A DNA stretch of 64,000 nucleotides from contig NC_133946.1 of the NCBI RefSeq assembly GCF_031877795.1, forward strand, positions 12,437,144-12,501,143. Reading direction: 5' to 3'. Shown here one piece after another: positions 48,084 to 59,410 of this stretch; within the stretch, counting starts at the first letter, position 1; every line of letters begins with the position of its first letter. The stretch is from Strix aluco (lineage: Eukaryota > Chordata > Aves > Strigiformes > Strigidae). The notes under the pieces are model-generated. The model did no database searches and was not told where the DNA came from. It saw nothing but the letters and a program-made list of their open reading frames with translations. A program made the position numbers and the translations under genes.

Positions 48084-49016
48084 ATGCTGCTGGGCCCCTG
48101 GCTGGTGGCGGCGGCGGCGGCGGCGGTGGCGGCGGGCGCCGGGGCGGGCTGCCCGGTGCTGTGCACGTGCCGTGGGCAGGCGGTGGACTGCAGCGGGCAG
48201 CGGCTCTTCTCGGTGCCCCCCGAGCTGCCGCTGGACACCGGCAACCTCAGCCTGGCCCACAACCGCATCGCCAGCATCCCGCCGGGCTACCTGGCCTGCT
48301 ACGGCCAGCTGCGGGCTCTCGACCTGCGCAACAACTCGCTGGCGGCGCTGCCGGCCGGGCTCTTCCTGGGCGCCCGGCGCTTGGCCCACCTCGACCTCAG
48401 CTACAACAACTTCAGCTCGGTGGCGGCCGACATGTTCCTGGAGGCCAGCGGGCTGCTGCGCCTCGACCTCAGCCACAACCCCGGCCTGCGGCGGGTGCAC
48501 CCCCAGGCCTTCCGCGGGCTGGCGCAGCTGCGGGAGCTGGATCTCAGCTACGGGGGGCTGTCGGCCATCAGCCTGGATGCCCTGGAGGGGCTGCCGGGGC
48601 TGGTGGGCTTGCGCCTGGGGGGCAACCCCTGGGTGTGCGGCTGCGCCATGGAGCCCTTCCTCAAGTGGCTGCGGGGACGCATCCAGCGCTGCGCCTCGGG
48701 TAGGTCCCGCCTGTGTCCCCCCCTCGACACCCCTCTCGTTTTGGGGGGGGCAGCTGGCCCTGACACCACTCCCTCGGCAGATTCGCAGCTGGCCGAGTGC
48801 CGGGCCCCCCCTGAGGTGGCAGGAGCCCCCCTGCTCTCCCTGACGGAGGAGAGCTTCCAGGCCTGTCACCTCACCCTGACGCTGGACGACTATCTCTTCA
48901 TCGCCTTCGTCGGCTTCGTTGTCTCCATCGCCTCGGTGGCCACCAACTTCCTGCTGGGCATCACCGCCAACTGCTGCCACCGCTGGAGCAAGGCCAGCGA
49001 GGACGAGGACGTTTAG
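48084..49016 (+). CDS. LRRC55: LRRC55, BK-channel auxiliary gamma subunit
   Basis: LRRC55 is a single-pass membrane protein that shifts the voltage dependence of large-conductance calcium-activated potassium channels. The start ATG at 48084 is followed by a signal peptide with an alanine run. Then come LRRNT cysteines ([14 protein letters not shown]), about five LRRs ([59 protein letters not shown]) and an LRRCT ([17 protein letters not shown]). A transmembrane helix ([20 protein letters not shown]) and a short tail ending SKASEDEDV follow. Exons are 48084-48699 and 48781-49016, giving 283 residues. The 81-nt intron is in frame and free of stops, so an unspliced form would give 310 residues. 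Its neighbourhood with APLNR and TNKS1BP1 matches human 11q12. Confidence 0.95.
   Translation: MLLGPWLVAAAAAAVAAGAGAGCPVLCTCRGQAVDCSGQRLFSVPPELPLDTGNLSLAHNRIASIPPGYLACYGQLRALDLRNNSLAALPAGLFLGARRLAHLDLSYNNFSSVAADMFLEASGLLRLDLSHNPGLRRVHPQAFRGLAQLRELDLSYGGLSAISLDALEGLPGLVGLRLGGNPWVCGCAMEPFLKWLRGRIQRCASGRSRLCPPLDTPLVLGGAAGPDTTPSADSQLAECRAPPEVAGAPLLSLTEESFQACHLTLTLDDYLFIAFVGFVVSIASVATNFLLGITANCCHRWSKASEDEDV
48102..48143 (+). repeat. GCG trinucleotide repeat in the LRRC55 signal peptide
   Basis: Consecutive GCG and GTG codons encode a run of alanines and one valine within the hydrophobic core of the signal peptide. Its length is likely to vary between individuals or species. Confidence 0.8.
48700..48780 (+). 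other. 81-nt in-frame intron of LRRC55
   Basis: It begins GTAGGT and ends CCCTCGGCAG. The length is a multiple of three and there is no stop codon. Splicing restores the LRRCT (CAS joined to DSQLAEC), which matches the family. Retention would insert 27 residues. Confidence 0.8.
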
Positions 49017-51065
49017 GTACCGCCGACGTCGCTGACGTCCCCCCCAACCTGGCCACCCCGCCGCGGGGACGCCGGACTGTGCCTTGTCCTCGTCCCCTCC
49101 CGCCGCCCCCTGTGCCGGGGTAGCCCTCGAGACGCTGGCCCCACTGTGGCAGGGGAGACCCGGGGACGGATCCTCTTTCTTTTGCCCCAAAACGGGGAGT
49201 TTTTGCCCCAGCGGGCACTCTCCAGGATTGTCCCCCCCAGCACCATGAGCTTGGAACCCCCCATTCCCGCTACCCAGGGCCGGTGGAGGCAGCGGCACGG
49301 GGGCCCCACGGGAGCCTCCGCACGGCCCCGGGCAGTGGGGGCTGGGGGCTGCAGCAGGGAGCAAACCTCTCTCCTTGGGAGAGAGACCCCCAAAAACGGC
49401 TTTGGGGGACACCAGCCACCCTCCCTGGGGAAAACCAAGGAAATCCCCGCTTTCAGCCCAAAAGCAGCACTGGTGGAGCCCCACCGAATCCTGCCCATGC
49501 TCTCCTGCCTCCCCGAAAAGCCGGGGGGGGGCCAAGCCCAGGACCTGGTGCCTGCACCCAGCTCAGCACTGCCACTCCCATGGGAGGGACCCGGGGGACG
49601 CCTGCGCCTTGCCGGTGACACCGGGCTGTGCTGGGACAGCACTGGCAGCGGGCCGAGCTGCGAGCATCTCCCTGGGGGGGCCCCTCCCGGCCACGTTTCG
49701 GTCCTTGTCTTTCTCTTCCAAAGTCTTGCGCAGGTTCGGGGCCAAACCGGGCACTGGGCATCGCCGGGGGACCCCCTCGCCTCGTCCCTGCTCGCCGATG
49801 TGGGATGGCTGGGAGGCGAAAGGAATGCCAAAAAAAAAAGACAAAAAAGAAAAAAAAAGGAAAAAAAAAAAACAAAGCAAGCCAACGACCCCTCTGTCCG
49901 GCCAGGGCGGCCGCCATCCCCCGGGGCGTGTTTCACCCAGTCTTGGTGGCCAGTCCTGCGGCCAGCGCGCGGCAGCGGGGCTGAGGGGGCCCCGCACCCC
50001 CAGGAAGGGTCGGCCCGTGAGTTGTTTCATTTTCTTACCGCGTCCCACCCTGCGTGGAGGCAGAGTGTAGATGTGGGTGCAGTTTAAAACCAAACCAACC
50101 ACCAAAAAAAAGGCGAAAACAGGGAAAAATGAGGCAATGTGCTGGCTCGGTGATGCCACCCCCACCGCTGAGCATCTCCCGGGGCTGGGACCCCCAGAAG
50201 CAGCGTGGAGGCAGTGGGTTGGGTGCAGGTGGCAGCGCCCCGGGGTTGCACCGGGGGTAAGACCCGGGGACGGGGCCTCGCCCGCGCTCCTGGGGCCGAG
50301 CTGGGGGGAGGCGGGAGGCCCCAGGACCGGCCACCCTGAGCTGTGATGAGATGGGCCTGCGCCCTCCGTCAGGCTGGACCCGCAGCAAGATGGCACCCAC
50401 GGTGAGCTTGCACCCACGGTGAGCTTGCACCCCCATCGTGGCTGCACCCCAAGGCCCGTGCCCACAGGAGGGCAGCAGCCCCCAGCTCTGCGTCCCAGGA
50501 TGGGGCACCTGGGCTCTTTTTCCTTTATTTTCCCTTTTTTTTTTTTTTTTTTCTTTTTGGTAAGTCTGAGACATCCCCCCCAGACACCCTCTGGACGCCG
50601 AGGACAAGACGCGTCCCTCCGTCGGCAGCTCCTGGCCGCACTGCGGGGCCAGCGGAGCAAGAGCGAACGCGTCCCCAGCGCCTGGCTCTCCGGCCCGACC
50701 CGTTTTCTCTCTTTCCAAAGCAAAAATGGCCCGGTCCTCACGCTTCGCCCTGTCCCACTGCGGGGAGGGCAGGGACCCACCCTTGGGTGCAGGACTGTGC
50801 CAGCGTCTGCCCGGCCGGGCACGGTGATGGGTGTCCCCAGGACGGGTGGGTGTCCCCGTCCCCACGTTGCCGCCACCTCCTGCCCTGCAGCGAGCTGGGG
50901 AGCACCTGGCCATGGAGGTAGCCACCCTGCTCTCCCCCCCGGCTTCTCCTTCCCTTTGCCTCATCCTCATCCTCACTCTCATCCTCTTTTTCTTTTTTTT
51001 TTGTTTTCTTTTTCTTTTCTTTTTCTTTTTTTCTTTTTCTTTTATTGTTTCTCTATCCCTTTATC

Positions 51066-51220
51066 CCTTTCCTTTCCTTTCCTTTCCTTTCCTTTCCTTT
51101 CCTTTCCTTTCCTTTCCTTTCCTTTCCTTTCCTTTCCTTTCCTTTCCTTTCCTTTCCTTTCCTTTCCTTTCCTTTCCTTTCCTTTCCTTTCCTTTCCTTT
51201 CCTTTCCTTTCCTTTCCTTT
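51066..51220 (+). repeat. (CCTTT)n microsatellite within a 400-bp polypyrimidine tract
   Basis: About 31 uninterrupted pentanucleotide units lie inside an almost pure C/T stretch that runs from about 50940 to 51360. The complement is GGAAA-type purine DNA. Such mirror-repeat tracts can form triplex DNA. Confidence 0.97.
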
Positions 51221-51502
51221 TTTCCATTTTATTGACTGTTTTTTCTTTTCTTCTTTCTTTTCTCTCTTTTTTCTTTTCTTTTTTCCTTTTCCTTTTTTCT
51301 TTTCTTTTATTCTCTTCTGCTCTTCCCTCCTTCCATCCTTCCCCCTTTCCCCCGCCCTCCACACTACCCCAGCATGGGTGGGTGGGGAAGGCAAAGGGGG
51401 AAAAGCCAAATTCCCCCCCCCCGGGGTCTTTGTACAGAGCAACATTTTATAACCGCGGACTTTTGTAAAACAGCGAGCACTTTTTCAGAGCTGAACCTCA
51501 AC

Positions 51503-51508
51503 AATAAA
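51503..51508 (+). terminator. Candidate polyadenylation signal for LRRC55
   Basis: AATAAA followed by GAGCATC and, about 25 nt on, a GC-rich then GTGTGTGG downstream element. This is a good cleavage-site context. Confidence 0.55.
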
Positions 51509-52059
51509 GAGCATCAGCGCAGCCCAGCTCCGGGCCGCACACGTGTGTGGCAGGGACACGTGTGTGCGGTGGGGACACGCGTGTGCGGCACGGACACACA
51601 TGTGCAGCGGGACACGCGTGTGCGGGGCGGGGAGGGCGGTGGCCCACAACCTGCAGAAGGCATCAGTCGTGTTTTGCCCTCCCGGCGCTTCCTGTTATTC
51701 CTCCGGCAGCATCTCCCGGCCCCGGTGGGGCCCAGCTGCCGGCTGCCGGGTCACCGCCGTGTCACCTCGCTCCCCGGGACCCCCCTCCCGCCCCGGGACC
51801 GTCGGGCGGGGGGACGCGGGGGCTCCCTCGCCTTTTGCGAGAGGTCGGGCAGCAGCTGTGCGGCGTCGGCGCCGGGGGTGGGGGGGGGGCCGGGGCAGCC
51901 CCCGCTGCCCACCCGCGTCACGGGCTGAGCCTGCTCGGCGCCATCCAGCTCACCGGCTGTTGGCAGCACCCGCCGACACGGCCATGGGGTGCCCGGTGCC
52001 CCCCTGCACCCCCGGCGCTGCCCTGCCTGTCCCCCCGAACCGCTGCAGCCAGCCGATGT

Positions 52060-52230
52060 CCACCCACCCGTCCCTCCCGCCGTCCACCCATCTGTACGTC
52101 CTTCCACCCATCCACCCACCCGTCCTTCCAGACGTCCCTCCATCCCTCTATACCTGCACCCATCTTCCCCTCCGTCCCAACACTTGTCCGTCTGTCCATC
52201 CATCCAGCCGTCCACATACTCTATCCCCAC
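52060..52230 (+). repeat. CCAT/CCAC-type degenerate tetranucleotide repeat
   Basis: Runs such as CATCCACCCACCC and CCATCCATCC are repeated imperfectly over about 170 bp. Confidence 0.8.
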
Positions 52231-53839
52231 CTCCCTTCCCCAACCTCCCCCCATGACCCAAATTTTCCCTCCACCACCTTTTCCACCCCTTTTTCTCTGC
52301 CCTCCCTCCTCCCTCATCCCCTCCCCAACGCAGGAGGGTCACACCGGTGTGTGGGGACAACCGGACCCTCGGGGGTCCCACACCACAGCTCTTCCCCACC
52401 TTTCGCCCCTTGGCCGGCTGAAGGCCCTTGAACCTCGGGAAACACAGGAGAGAAAAAAAAGCCCAAACTCTCTTCTCCATTTCACCCAATTTTCTCTCTT
52501 TCAGCCCCCACCTCATCATTCACAGCCGACGCTCTCCCTCCCCAGAGCCCCCAGCACTTGCCACAACCACCTGATGCTTTTTCTTCTCCGAACACAGGGA
52601 GAATCAGCCCCCCAAGGGGTGTTGGGGGCCAAATTTTGGGTGGGCTGCCCAGGGCTTGGCGCGGTGGGGACACCCCTGAAACAGCCCCCGCTCCGTCGCC
52701 CGCTCCGAAAGCCGGCAGCTCTCACCCATTATTTTCTTGGCTATTTCTGAGCCGCAAGGTCTGTCGAAAGCTCCTCTGCGCGGCGAGGAAGCACAGCTTC
52801 AGCAAATCCACATTTTCCCAGCACAAATTAGAGCTGGACCCCCCTCCCCACCATGGCGCGGGGATGCGGGGTCCCCCCTCCGTTTGCTTTGGGGGGGATG
52901 TGTGAAGGCAGCCCAGAGCCGGGCTGTAAACAAGGAGGTCACTTCAAAGGGGACACCCGGGGACATCAGCCCGGCTTAGCACACCGCCAAATTATTTCGG
53001 CACCCCCCGGGTGGGATGCTGGGGGGGGGATTGAACCTCCTGCTTGGCCATTTGGTAGCTTGAAACAGCAGCTCGGGGCTGGGAGGCTCCCTGGGGTGCA
53101 GGGGAGCTGGCTCCTGCCACTGTCCCCATCCCCGCTGGCCATGCTTCATCCATCACCCCGTGTGTCCCCGCTGCAGCCCCCCCACATTTTCGCTCCGACC
53201 AAAGGTCCTTGTGTGGAATAATCTCCTTTTTTTCCAGAGCCACATCCTTGCAGCACATGATTTGGGGACACACAGCCGTGCCCCACAGACCCCGGCCAGG
53301 CTTGAGCCTGCTGCAGCGAGCCAAAGCATCACTTCTTGGGGGTCGAGGATCCCAAGATTCACCCCAGGGGAGCACCCCCCTGCTCCCTGGCCTTCCCAGA
53401 GTTTCCCGAGGATGCTCCCGGTTTCAGCAGGGTCCCGCTCCCCATCCCCCTGTCCCATGGTCCTGGCTGTCCCCCCTCTATCTCCCCTCCTCATCTTTCC
53501 TCCACCGCACTGCCGCAGGAAGGCAACACCTTCCTTATCTCCTTCCGACGGGTGGTCCAGGCCCCCGCTGCCCCTTCCCTCCCCCCCGGCTCCGGCCTTG
53601 GTTTTTTTCTGAAGTGTCGCTGCATTTCCCCCCAGAGACTCCTCAGCTAAACATTTCCCTCCTGGAAGGGAAAGGGAAATCTCCAAGAGGCGGATAGAAA
53701 GTCGGCGGCTCCCGTCTCCGCTGGCAGCGAGCCCTGCAGCCATTTCCGTGCCGGCCGCCGTGCCGGGGAGGAAACCTCCCTCAGCAGCTCCCCGCCAAAA
53801 AACGGGGCCCCCGTCACCCCCTTCAGTGCTGGGTCATCT

Positions 53840-54030
53840 GGGGCTGGTGGTGGGATGGAGGGAGGGAAGGAGAGATGAAGGGATGGAGGGAGAGAGAGAG
53901 GAATAAATAGAGATGGATGGTTGGAGGGAGGGAGGGGAGGGAGGCTGGTGGGATGGAGGGAGAGAGAAAGGGAGGGACGGATGGATTGATGGATGGACAG
54001 ATGGACTGGCAGATGGACAGACGGATGAGC
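53840..54030 (+). repeat. GGAT/GGAG/GATGGA-type degenerate repeat
   Basis: About 190 bp of imperfect GGATGGAG and GATGGACAGATGG units. It is the purine-strand counterpart of the 52-kb array, so the two form a loosely inverted pair 1.6 kb apart. Confidence 0.85.
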
Positions 54031-54879
54031 AGCATCAAGGGGCCTCTCCAGGGCAAGCGAGCCCAGAAGGCACCTCGAATGTAAACATGCTTCTCTCCCA
54101 AAGTTCCCTTCGGGCCTTGGCAGCTTTTCCACCCCAGCTCCCTGCACCCCCCTGGCTCTTAGACCAAACCAGAACCCTGGGGAAACCCCCCAAAAATCCC
54201 CAGCCGGGGCGAGAAGAGCCACCACAGGCTCCCAGCCCTCTGCCCCAGGCAGTTTAGCCAAACCACAGCCCCCACCAGCCACCTCCCGTTTAGTTCATTA
54301 AGACAAAAGACCGTCCCCGAGGAGGGATGACTCTGGCTGGGCTGGCTCCCAAAATCAGGTGGTGGCAAGCGGGAAGGTTAACGCAGCCCCCCCCCCCCGA
54401 CGGGAAGCTTCCCAAGGAACCCAGTAATGATGCCGCATCCTTTCCAAGCAGGAACAAAGGCCGAGGAGACAGGATAGTTCATCACCACTAAATGAAGGAT
54501 GTAAATAACAAATAGGGGGAAGATTTATTTAGAGCAAAGCCTCAGGAAGCAGCGGGGGCCGGGGGGGGGAAATGGGAGAGGAGCCATTTGGTGGCTCATC
54601 AAAATCCCGGGGTAGCGTCGGCCGTTGTCCTGCCCGGCACCCAAAATCCCCCCGTCCAAACCCAAACAGTCCCTTGACCCCATCCATTGGGTTTTGGGTG
54701 TTTAATAGCATCAGGGCCGCAGGGGTGAGTCACTCGGGGCTTGTTCTGGCCTCAGATAAGGAGGAGAAAAGCCCGAAAATGAGATTTGGTGAGACAGGGC
54801 GGCTGCCTGATGCAATCAGAGCTGCCGGGGTTGGGGGGGGGCTGGGGCAGGAGGGTGCCCACCCCATGGCGGGACACTC

Positions 54880-54899
54880 GGGGGGGGGGGGGGGGGGGG
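54880..54899 (+). repeat. Poly-G tract
   Basis: About 20 consecutive G residues in intergenic DNA. Its length in the assembly may be inaccurate. Confidence 0.9.
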
Positions 54900-55263
54900 T
54901 TGCACTATTTTGGTGTTAAAACAGCCACATCCCCGGCACGCTGCGATGCTCGGGAGCGTTGGGGTGGGAATTTTTGTGTTTCCCAAAGTGTGTGCTAGGG
55001 AAGAGACTGGGGAGGGTTTGCCCCGGGCTTGAGCCCCCAGCAGGGGCTGGGGGGGCCGGGGGGTACCCAGGAAGCGACACAGGCAGCCACGGGGTACAGG
55101 GACACCCCATAGTGCACACACAGACACGTGCAACACCCCCCCACTCACGCACACCCTAAAACCCAGCCATACCCCCCCGCACACCTCCATGCCCCAACCC
55201 CACACCCTCCCAGCCCCCCAGAGGGAACTGCACACACCCTGCTCCTTTTTTAACCAAAATTCA

Positions 55264-55269
55264 TTTATT
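55264..55269 (-). terminator. Polyadenylation signal of APLNR
   Basis: TTTATT on the plus strand gives AATAAA on the minus strand, about 255 nt after the APLNR stop codon. Confidence 0.75.
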
Positions 55270-55524
55270 TGTCACAAAATACAAAGCCCTGTGGGTGCCG
55301 GGGGGAGCCGCCCCTGCCCGAGCCCCCCAGGGGCTCCTCCCAGGGTCTGCCCAGCCCCTGCCTCAGTTTCCCCTTCCCGTGACCAGGGCTTTCCAGCGCG
55401 GGGGGGGGGGGGGTGGGGGGTGTCCCCAAAGCAAGCCAGGCTCTGGGGTGAGGAGGAGGTGGTGGGGTCCCCCCAAGGAGACCAGCTCGGGGGGCACCGG
55501 GGGTGGATCGGGGAGGAGGGGGGG

Positions 55525-56637
55525 TTAGGCGCGGAAGAGCGTCTCCTGGGTGGCGGGGTCCAGCTTTCCCCCCGGGACCGGCCCCCCCTTGCCGCCGGGG
55601 GGGTGGCTGTGCCCCGAGGAGTAGCTGGCGGAGCGCTCGGTGCCGGGGCCGGGGGTCCGGCAGCAGAGGAGGGCGGCGCAGGCGTGGCGGAAGCGGGGGT
55701 CGAAGAAGGCGTAGAGGAAGGGGTTGAGGCAGCTGTTGATGTAGGCGACGCTGGTGCAGTAGGGGTGGAGGTTGTTGAGGAAGGCGTGGAGGCCGCAGGA
55801 CCACGGCAGCACCTCCAGGTCCATCAGGACGTAGAGGGTCTTGACCAGGTGGAAGGGCAACCAGCAGCCCCCGAAGGTGGCCACCAGCACCGTGATGATG
55901 GTGAGGAGGCGCTTGCGCTTGCGGGGCCCCTCGGCCCGCTCCCGGCGGAAGTGGCTGGCCACGGTGCGGGCAATGAAGAAGTAGCAGGTCAGCATGACGG
56001 CGAAGGGGGCCACGAAGCCCAGGGCGGTGGAGGAGAGCCCCAGCCCCACCTCCCAGGCGCCCTCCGTCCCCGGGGCGGCCAGGCCCCCGTAGTCCATGTA
56101 GCAGGTGATCTTGGTGTCCCCGCCCAGGGCGGCCGCTCGCCGCAGCACCAGGGCCGGCAGGGCCAGCAGAGCTGCCAGCACCCACAGGGCCACTGTGGCC
56201 ACCAGCCCGCTGACCCGCGAGCGCAGCTTGGCCGTGGCCAGGGGCCGGACGATGGCCAGGTAGCGGTCGAAGCTCAGCCCCGTCAGGCAGAAGACGCTGG
56301 CGTACATGTTGACAAAGACCAGGTAGCTGCTGACCTTGCAGGCGGCCGTGCCAAAGGGCCAGTGGTAGCCCAGCCAGGCGTAGGCGGCCCACAGCGGCAG
56401 GGTGGCCACGAAGGTGAGGTCGGCGGCGGCCAGGTTGGCGATGAAGGTGTCAGCTGAGCGCCGGCGGTCTCGGCCACCCTTGAAGATGGTCCAGAGGACC
56501 AGCCCGTTGCCCGCGGTGCCCAGCAGGAAGACCAGCAGGTAGATGGTGGGCAGCAGGGCCAGCGAGGGGCCCCACTCCGCGTACTCGCACTCCGTCTCGT
56601 TGTCCCCGTAGCTGTAGGCCTCCGCCGCCTCCTCCAT
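55525..56637 (-). CDS. APLNR: Apelin receptor (class A GPCR)
   Basis: The receptor binds apelin and ELABELA/Toddler, signals mainly through Gi, and acts in heart and vessel development. The 370-residue frame is uninterrupted, matching the intronless coding region and length of other APLNR genes. The N-terminus has an acidic stretch with an N-glycosylation site (NETECEY). TM1 has GNGLVLW, TM2 [11 protein letters not shown]3 ends [10 protein letters not shown], and TM6 has [16 protein letters not shown]7 has [19 protein letters not shown], including the NPxxY motif. The C-tail is Ser/Gly-rich ([10 protein letters not shown]). The start ATG at 56637 is the only one that gives the family N-terminus. 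A repeat of five GAGCT units and a tiny upstream ATG lie just before it. Very high GC at third codon positions fits its surroundings. Confidence 0.97.
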   Translation of the reverse strand: MEEAAEAYSYGDNETECEYAEWGPSLALLPTIYLLVFLLGTAGNGLVLWTIFKGGRDRRRSADTFIANLAAADLTFVATLPLWAAYAWLGYHWPFGTAACKVSSYLVFVNMYASVFCLTGLSFDRYLAIVRPLATAKLRSRVSGLVATVALWVLAALLALPALVLRRAAALGGDTKITCYMDYGGLAAPGTEGAWEVGLGLSSTALGFVAPFAVMLTCYFFIARTVASHFRRERAEGPRKRKRLLTIITVLVATFGGCWLPFHLVKTLYVLMDLEVLPWSCGLHAFLNNLHPYCTSVAYINSCLNPFLYAFFDPRFRHACAALLCCRTPGPGTERSASYSSGHSHPPGGKGGPVPGGKLDPATQETLFRA

Positions 56638-56655
56638 CCCGCCGGCCGCTGGGCT

Positions 56656-56683
56656 GGGCTCAGCTCAGCTCAGCTCAGCTCAT
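56656..56683 (-). promoter_or_regulatory. GAGCT pentanucleotide repeat with minimal uORF before APLNR
   Basis: On the minus strand five GAGCT units precede the start codon by 20-45 nt. The ATG at 56683-56681 is followed at once by AGC TGA, a Met-Ser-stop upstream frame created by the repeat. It matters only if transcription starts farther upstream, which I cannot see. Confidence 0.6.
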
Positions 56684-58681
56684 CCCGGGCTCACCGAGCT
56701 CCTCCGGCCCTCTGAGCCCGGCCCATCGAATCTCACCGTGTTACCTCCCCTTCCTTCTCCTCCTCCTCCTCCTCCGCCCTCCTCCGCGATGGGATGGGCA
56801 GGATGGATGGTCGGGGGGGAGCCCCCGTGGGAAATTTCACAGCTCCCCCTCCCCGCTCTCCATCTGGCCCCTTCCTGGGGGGTTTTACCACGCTCTCACC
56901 CAAGTGTCAAAGCGTCAACCCCCGAGATAACCCCCGTCCCTCCGCCGCGGGGCAGCTGCCTCCCAGGGGGTCCCGCTCACCCCCAGGCGCCCGGGCAGGG
57001 CTCCGCGGCCCCGCCAGCCCCCGTTTGCCTTCGGGATTTGCCGCGTTCGGCGTGTCGCGGCGGGGCATCGCACATCGGGGTTTGCGCTTCGCGCGCGGAG
57101 CGTCACGTCGGCATTTCGCAGGGGGGGTGTCGTGCTGGCGGGGGCCGCAGCCCACTTTTGGCTTTGGGGACTTTTGCATTTTGCTTCCAGGGTTTTGCAT
57201 TTTCCAAACACTTGTGGCACCGGGAGGGTCCCAAATCGCCGGGCCCCTATTTTGAGCATGATATTCTGGGGAGATCTTTATGCATTTACCAAACCTCTGG
57301 GGAGGGAGAGCACCGAGACCCCCCCAGTCCACAAAAAGACTATTTTAAGGCACTTTCACCCGAAGGGCGATGAGGAGCCCTCGCTGCACCCCGGTTCTGC
57401 GCAGGCTTCGCCGCCTGGTAAAGGAGCCGAACGCAGCAACGCCTTCAGCGGAGCCATGCAAGAAGAAAAAAATTCACCGTCACCCCAAAAATAAAATATT
57501 GGGAGGGAGGAGGAGGAGAAGCTCCCCGCCATGGCGGGGCATGGCTGAGCCATGGGACAGGGTCGTCCCACCAGGGCTGAACTCTCGCAATTACGGCTTT
57601 GGGGAAAAACACCGGGGAAACTGAGCGGGACTTTGCAAAAAGTCTGAAAAGCCACGAGTGGGGGGGCCGGGAAAGCGCGGGGGGGGCCTGGGCTGGGCCG
57701 AGGAGCCGGAGAAGCGGCGGTGCCTTTTGCTGTCGGAACGGGAAAATCAGGAGAGGAAAGGGCTGGGAAGGCGGCAAAGGGCAAAACCCAAGCACCGGCG
57801 TGGAGGAGCCACGGGGGGCAGCGGGGCCGTTTTCCCGGCAAAGTGGTGTAAAGAAAGGGGGTGGTGGGGTGATTCAGTGGCTGAAGTGGTGGGGGGAAGC
57901 TCGAAGGGGTCTCCAAAATCAGAAAAAACGAGCAGTACGGGAGGGAGAGGGGCTGGGAAATAGGGGTGCGGGTCGGGGGGGCAGCGGGAGCCCCGGAGGG
58001 GTGGGCGCAGCTGCCACCAAACCAGCCCCCCCCCAACCCATCAGCGAACAGGGGCTTAATGGGCCGGAGATAACGAATAATAAAATATTCTAATGAGCTG
58101 GGACGGGCCATGGCAGAGGCACACGTTAACCCGCCCTAAGGCCAGCAGGTCTTTGAAGAATTGAAGTAAAAAGCTGCTACAAATTGAGGCGTGAACGCGA
58201 GGGCTGCTGAACTAAGTTAAAACCCAAAGTTTGTTTAACGAAGGGATGGACCCCCCCCCACACCGAGCCTGACGAAGACGTTACTTAAGCTTATAAGCTA
58301 ATAAATGGGATAAAATGGGGAAATAAAAGAAATGCTAATTAGACCCTGGGTATCGCCAGGAACTGCGACAAAGGGAGATGTTCCAGCCGGTTCCAGGATC
58401 ACTATTAATAACGATTTCAGCTATTTTTGTCCCCCGTGGGTAGCGCCGGGGAACAGGTAACCCTTTCCAGCCCCGCTGCGGCCAGGCCTTGCCAAGGAGC
58501 CAGTGCTGGGGGGGGTGGAGGATCCCCCGTCCCCCCCTTGCCGCCCTGGCACCGGGGGTGGCTCCACTCATGCGCAGCCCTCGGTGCCCCCCGGGGGTCC
58601 TGGCGGGGTCCCCAGCTCCAGGGTGACCCCCGGCCTGGGTTTGCCATGGCCAGGGCAGAGGGGAGGGGTGGGTTGGGGGTG

Positions 58682-58713
58682 TTATCACCCACTGATAACG
58701 GACACTGTTATCT
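58682..58713. promoter_or_regulatory. Cluster of three GATA-factor sites
   Basis: TTATCA, TGATAA and TTATCT occur within 32 bp, each a WGATAR site on one strand or the other. The spot lies 2 kb upstream of APLNR, an endothelial gene, in otherwise GC-rich DNA, so an enhancer is plausible but untested. Confidence 0.45.
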
Positions 58714-59179
58714 GTGATGTCAGGCAGCAGGAACGTGGCCAGGGGAAGCGGGGAGGGGGTTTGGGGGGGCTGGGGGCAGTGTGGGGCTCTGCAAGGAGCC
58801 CCTTTCCCCATGGGGGGGGACAGGCTGCCCTGGGCACCCCCAGCCCCATCCCCGGCAGCAGTGAGGGGCTCCAGGGATCATCACTGCTAATCCCTGGGCA
58901 GTAAATACCAGGGCCCGGTAGCCCGCGGCTCTGGTAGCCAGCAGCTCCCTGGGGAGGGGGGTGCAGAGCCAAGCCCAACGCCAGTCCCGCTGAGGGAAGA
59001 GGCCAAGATTTGGCTGCAGGGGGTCGAGATTTGGCAACTTCCTTAGCAGCCAGCTGGCGTTTGCTCATGCCACAACCCCTAAGACACATCTCTCATCCAG
59101 ATCTCCCTCTTCCGTCAGGCCCTGCCGGGAAAAACAGCCCCGGGGTTCCCCTCTGGGGGGGGCATGGCCTGGCCATGAT

Positions 59180-59410
59180 GGGTGTTGGCTGTTGGCCATT
59201 TGGTGTTGGCCATTCAGTGTTGGCTGTTGGCCATTCAGTGTTGGTCGTTGGCTGTTGGCCATTGACAATTTGGTGTTGGCCATTCGGTGTTGGCTGTTGG
59301 CCATTGACAATTTGGTGTTGGCCATTCGGTGTTGGCTGTTGGCCATTGGGTGTTGGCCGTTGGCCATTTGGTGTTGGGTGTTGCCCATTGGCTGTTGGTC
59401 GTTGGCCGTT
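59180..59410 (+). repeat. Minisatellite based on TTGGCCATT/GGTGTTGGC
   Basis: About 230 bp of tandem units such as GTGTTGGCTGTTGGCCATT. A 42-bp version including GACAATTT is repeated twice almost exactly. Confidence 0.9.

Larger units (their letters stand above)
49017..51525 (+). other. Probable long 3' UTR of LRRC55
   Basis: No further gene is seen. AATAAA at 51503-51508 is the first good polyadenylation signal in the sense direction that I noticed. The stretch holds A-rich runs at 49829-49872, T-rich runs at 50515-50560 and the long pyrimidine tract. The extent of the UTR is inferred only from that signal. Confidence 0.5.
51526..55263. other. Intergenic region between LRRC55 and APLNR
   Basis: I see no gene. 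ACACG/TGTG-rich imperfect repeats lie at 51540-51630. CCAT/CCAC-type tetranucleotide repeats lie at 52060-52230. GGAT/GGAG-type repeats lie at 53840-54030, and a poly-G run of about 20 at 54880-54899. The rest is GC-rich unassigned sequence. Confidence 0.6.

Noticed and set aside
47201-49535. Very long minus-strand frames opposite LRRC55
   Set aside because: They are reverse-strand reflections of a gene with extreme GC at third positions. LRRC55 on the plus strand has clear domains and splice sites.
51042-51468. Open frames made of Phe-Pro-Leu-Ser repeats
   Set aside because: Direct translation of the CCTTT microsatellite in all frames; not a gene.
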